Assembly (NCBI GenBank): GCA_035503975.1
Contig: DATJST010000426.1
Span: 1 to 24,337, forward strand
DNA length: 24,337 nucleotides
Direction of reading: 5' to 3'
Source: DATJMJ01 sp035503975
GTDB lineage: Bacteria > Actinomycetota > Acidimicrobiia > Acidimicrobiales > Palsa-688
The position numbers were made by a program, and so were the translations under genes. Positions 21,826-24,337 of the stretch are shown one piece after another. The notes below the pieces were generated by a model. That model was not told where the DNA came from and did no database searches. It saw only the letters and a list, made by a program, of their open reading frames with translations. Each line of letters begins with the position of its first letter. Position 1 is the first letter of the stretch.

Positions 21826-23361
21826 CTACGAGCTCGGCTCGAACAGTGCCAGCGCCGGGGCCTCAGGGTACCCGGCCAGGTCGACCGCAATCCGGTCCGT
21901 CAGGAGGTCAGGGTTGGCGATGCTCGACGACAAGCCGTTGAGCACCACCGAGAACGCGAGCGGGCGTGCCAGCGCGGCGTTGCCGGGGCTCTCGCCTGGT
22001 ACCGGGAGCACCCATCCCGAGAGCGCTTTGACCCCATTGAGCGACCCGGTCTTGGCGTCGACGCGCCCGGCTGCGACTGTGCCTTTCATCTCGTCAGCCA
22101 AGGTGCCTGACTCTGCCGCCACCGGTAGGTCCTCGGTCAGGATGCTGTGTGCCCCGGCGCGCTCGATGGTGGCGAGCAACAGGGCGCACGTGACGCGGTC
22201 ATCGCGCGACAGGCCGCTGCCGTCCACGTTCACGAAGCCCTCCAGGGGCAGCCCGTCGGCAGCCAGGTCGGCGCGCACCGCGGCGACTCCCGCCGCAGTC
22301 GAGCCGTGACCCGAGACCTTGAGGCCGAGCTCCTTGGTCATGAGCTCCATGGCCGTGTTGTCGCTCTCGTGGAGCACCTCTTTTAGGATCTCGCGCAAGG
22401 GCGGGGAGACGAGGCTGACCAGGGTGCGGGCGCCGGAGGGCGCGGTACCGGTGCTCGGGTCGGCCCCCAACGCGATCCCGTGCTGGCCGAGCAGGTTGCT
22501 CACGATCCCGGCGGCTTGCCAGGCCGGGCCGGCCGCAGCCGGGACGGCGCCGCCGGCCTGGGCCATGCCATCGTCAACGGCCAGGGCAGAGAGCAGCCCC
22601 ACATCGCCCTGCTCGGCATAGGAGGCAGGCCAGGACCGGACCGAGGTGAGCGAATCGTAGCGGCTGGCGTCACCCACCACGCCGCCCGTCACTTGACGGA
22701 CGCCGGCCGCCTCGAGCAGCGGCACGAGGTGGGTCAGGTTGGTGTAAATAGGCCCGCCGTACATGAGCGACGCGGCGTAGCTCGGCAGGCGCAGGAGCGG
22801 GTCGCCCCCTCCCACGAGGTAGAGGTCGCCGTGCACGACCCCGCCGAGGGGTGGGGCAAGCACCATGACCCTGGTCCTGAACCTGTACCCGGGGCCGAGC
22901 CGGTCGAGCAGCGCGGTAGCCGTGAGCAACTTCATGTTGGAAGCGGGCAGGACCGGGCGGTGCGAGTGGTACTGGTAGATGGTCCGGCCGTCTTGAGCGA
23001 CCGCGACGCAACTGGCCCGGGACGCAGCCGCGCCGCCGAGGGCGGCGGGCGAAACTGCCCTTGCCAGGCTGGCGGCGGCAGCCCGCTGCGCCCAGGCGGC
23101 CTGGAGCGTCCGGGGCAGGCGCGCGGGCGACAGGATCGAAGTGGCCAGCGGGCTCACGGCCAAGGCGGGCGACGGCGGGGACGGTCCCGCGGCCGAGGCG
23201 AACGGTCCCGCGGCCGAGGCGATCGCTCCCGGCGCGGCGGGGCCGCCGGCCGCCGAGGGTGCGATGGACGCCAGCAACAGGAGACCTGCCAGGGACACGG
23301 TCGTGAGCACGGGGCGAAGGTATGGCCGCAACCGTACCCAGGGCAGCGCGGCGCCTTCCAT
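21826..23361 (-). CDS. dacB: D-alanyl-D-alanine carboxypeptidase/endopeptidase, PBP4 (S13) family
   Basis: Trims cell-wall peptides outside the membrane. 511 residues from the ATG at 23361. A signal or anchor segment (VLTTVSLAGLLLLASIAPSA) is followed by an Ala/Pro/Ser-rich linker with a perfect 7-residue duplication. The penicillin-binding triad is complete: S-N-M-K (SNMKLLTATALL), S-D-N (ESDNTAMEL) and K-T-G (DAKTGSLNGVKALSG). The large inserted domain of the PBP4 group lies between SxxK and SxN, with NVDGSGLSRDDRVT after SxN. Longer in-frame starts (to 23745) run over the divergent desaturase gene and were rejected. First gene of the minus-strand run that includes ttuB-ttuA-trmI-marP. Confidence 0.95.
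   Translation of the reverse strand: MEGAALPWVRLRPYLRPVLTTVSLAGLLLLASIAPSAAGGPAAPGAIASAAGPFASAAGPSPPSPALAVSPLATSILSPARLPRTLQAAWAQRAAAASLARAVSPAALGGAAASRASCVAVAQDGRTIYQYHSHRPVLPASNMKLLTATALLDRLGPGYRFRTRVMVLAPPLGGVVHGDLYLVGGGDPLLRLPSYAASLMYGGPIYTNLTHLVPLLEAAGVRQVTGGVVGDASRYDSLTSVRSWPASYAEQGDVGLLSALAVDDGMAQAGGAVPAAAGPAWQAAGIVSNLLGQHGIALGADPSTGTAPSGARTLVSLVSPPLREILKEVLHESDNTAMELMTKELGLKVSGHGSTAAGVAAVRADLAADGLPLEGFVNVDGSGLSRDDRVTCALLLATIERAGAHSILTEDLPVAAESGTLADEMKGTVAAGRVDAKTGSLNGVKALSGWVLPVPGESPGNAALARPLAFSVVLNGLSSSIANPDLLTDRIAVDLAGYPEAPALALFEPSS
23181..23222. repeat. Perfect 21-nt tandem duplication inside dacB
   Basis: Two identical 21-nt units, 23181-23201 and 23202-23222, in the linker after the dacB signal sequence. 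Each codes for a Ser-Ala-Ala-Gly-Pro-Phe/Ile-Ala type heptapeptide (AIASAAGPFASAAGP). The unit is a multiple of three, so copy-number change would alter only linker length. Confidence 0.85.
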
Positions 23362-23430
23362 CGTCGGCCACCGTAGCCGCGGGTCTTGGCGGCGCGGGTG
23401 CCCAGGTTCGCGGCGACTGCCCCTGTCGAG

Positions 23431-23436
23431 TAACGT
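23431..23436 (+). promoter_or_regulatory. -10 box (TAACGT) for a leaderless desaturase mRNA
   Basis: TAACGT ends 6 nt before the GTG start at 23443, so transcription should begin at or next to the start codon; no ribosome site is present. A weak -35 (TTCGCG) lies 18 nt further up. The 81-nt gap also contains the divergent dacB start signals. Confidence 0.55.
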
Positions 23437-23442
23437 GAGCGC

Positions 23443-24255
23443 GTGCCCCACCTCCTCGTCGCCGTTCTCGCGGGCTTGCTCAGTTGCCAGCTCGCGCTCT
23501 TGCTCACCACGGTTTACCTGCACCGCACAATGGCTCACCGGGGCATCAAGATGAAGCCCGTCCTGGCTTGGTCCTGCCGGTTGCTCATATGGCTGACCAC
23601 TGGCATTCGGGTGCGGGATTGGGCCGCCGTCCACCGCGCCCACCACGCTTATACCGACGTCCCGGGAGACCCGCACTCGCCCGTGCTCGAGGGCTACTGG
23701 CGCGTCCAACTGTGGAACGTCGGGCTCTACCGCAAAGCAACCCACAACCCCGAGCTAATGCGTAAGTACAGCCGCGACATCAAGGTCGACCGTTGGGACA
23801 AGTTGATTTTCGACCACGGTTTCCTTGGCCTGGCAGTCGGGTACTGCATTTTTTGGGCCTTGCTCGGCTGGCGGATGGCCATCGTCGCCTCGGCCGTGCA
23901 CGTCGTTACGTACTTGCTCCTCAACGCGGCCATAAACGCGATCGGCCACAAGTGGGGGAAGCGCCCATATGTCGGTATCGCCACCAACAACCAGTGGCTC
24001 GCACTGCTCACCTGGGGCGAGGGACTGCACTCCAACCACCACGCCGCACCCACCTCAGCCCGCCTGGCCCTGGCCCGGCGCGAGGTTGACCTGGGCTGGT
24101 GGGTCATAAGCGCAATGCGCAGGTTCCGATGGCTGGAAGTGCGCCACTCGGCCATCCATTTCACGTCCATGGCCCAAGAGGGCATGGCGCAGGCCCGGCA
24201 GGCGCCAGCAGCGGTGCTGGAGCCCGCAGCGGCACGAGAACCCGAGCTCGTCTGA
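23443..24255 (+). CDS. Membrane fatty-acid (acyl-CoA) desaturase
   Basis: Non-haem di-iron desaturase that puts a double bond into acyl chains, needing oxygen and an electron donor. 270 residues with the three His clusters: HRTMAH near residue 27, HRAHHAY near 65 and HSNHHAAP near 192, plus the NAIGHKWG His of the group. Hydrophobic segments lie at the N-terminus (LLVAVLAGLLSCQLALLLTT), about 42-52, and between clusters two and three (GLAVGYCIFWALLGW and IVASAVHVVTYLLL). Length is shorter than stearoyl-CoA desaturase, as in other bacterial members. GTG at 23443 begins in the leaderless position. The ferredoxin at 17374 could be the donor, but that is speculation. A further gene follows at 24283. 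Confidence 0.92.
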   Translation: MPHLLVAVLAGLLSCQLALLLTTVYLHRTMAHRGIKMKPVLAWSCRLLIWLTTGIRVRDWAAVHRAHHAYTDVPGDPHSPVLEGYWRVQLWNVGLYRKATHNPELMRKYSRDIKVDRWDKLIFDHGFLGLAVGYCIFWALLGWRMAIVASAVHVVTYLLLNAAINAIGHKWGKRPYVGIATNNQWLALLTWGEGLHSNHHAAPTSARLALARREVDLGWWVISAMRRFRWLEVRHSAIHFTSMAQEGMAQARQAPAAVLEPAAAREPELV

Positions 24256-24282
24256 GCGCAGTCTCCGTCCGGCCAACCCACA

Positions 24283-24337
24283 ATGGACATCGTTTCGTCC
24301 CTGTTCATCGAGAACTTCGAGCTCCGCCCGGTACCGG
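24283..24337 (+). CDS. 5' end of an unidentified gene, cut by the window edge
   Basis: An ATG at 24283 opens a frame of 18 codons to the window end (MDIVSSLFIENFELRPVP). It lies 27 nt after the desaturase stop on the same strand and may be its operon partner, perhaps a lipid-related enzyme, but 18 residues are too few to identify it. Confidence 0.5.
   Translation, partial: MDIVSSLFIENFELRPVP

Overview
The window is high-GC DNA, with most coding frames ending codons in G or C, and most probably comes from an actinomycete-type bacterium (Actinomycetota). The markers are a proteasomal AAA+ ATPase of the ARC/Mpa type ending in GQYL, a MarP-type CvpA/serine protease, a Rv2118c-like TrmI, a PHO-box-like repeat of the Streptomyces type and many GTG starts. 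The species cannot be named. The combination of ARC with a Thermus-like TtuA/TtuB pair points away from Streptomyces and Mycobacterium, towards a deeper-branching lineage. This last point is inference.

Layout. 1-2399 (minus): xylose isomerase (xylA) followed by xylulokinase (xylB, cut by the left edge). 2535-4196 (plus): a cytosolic metallophosphoesterase resembling the PPA1498 family. 4291-11428: a probable phosphonate acquisition and breakdown region. It holds a formylglycine-type phosphonate monoester hydrolase/sulfatase (plus), a four-gene ABC importer (minus; binding protein, two permeases, ATPase) and an FAD oxidoreductase of the phosphonate-linked HpnW/TIGR03364 type (plus). The gap between the last two divergent units carries an 11-nt-spaced PHO-box-like repeat and two strong palindromes. 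11444-14330 (minus): an MMPL exporter and an overlapping TetR regulator, with a clear operator on the promoter. 14407-15273 (minus): a GNAT acetyltransferase.

15377-17140 (minus): ARC proteasomal ATPase, divergent from a small Asp-ligated ferredoxin (17374-17607, plus) that has its own promoter and palindrome. 17623-23361 (minus) is a long, tightly packed run. In transcription order it is a D-Ala-D-Ala carboxypeptidase, three small membrane proteins, a TtuB-like sulfur carrier, TtuA tRNA thiolase, TrmI tRNA m1A58 methyltransferase and MarP protease. Most junctions overlap by 4 nt. A fatty-acid desaturase (23443-24255, plus, apparently leaderless) and the first codons of another gene close the window.

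How the genes fit together. XylA and XylB feed xylose to the pentose phosphate pathway. The hydrolase, importer and oxidoreductase look like a phosphate-starvation set for organophosphonates, although no C-P bond-cleaving enzyme is in view. TtuB, TtuA and TrmI together account for the s2T54/m1A58 T-loop modifications known from Thermus. The most notable points are the TtuB homologue whose frame runs nine residues past its diglycine, the placement of a ubiquitin-like sulfur carrier near the proteasomal ATPase without dop, pup or prcBA beside it, and the PHO-box-like element at the phosphonate locus. No tRNA, rRNA, CRISPR array, insertion sequence or attachment site was seen, and no gene-free stretch exceeds 300 bases.
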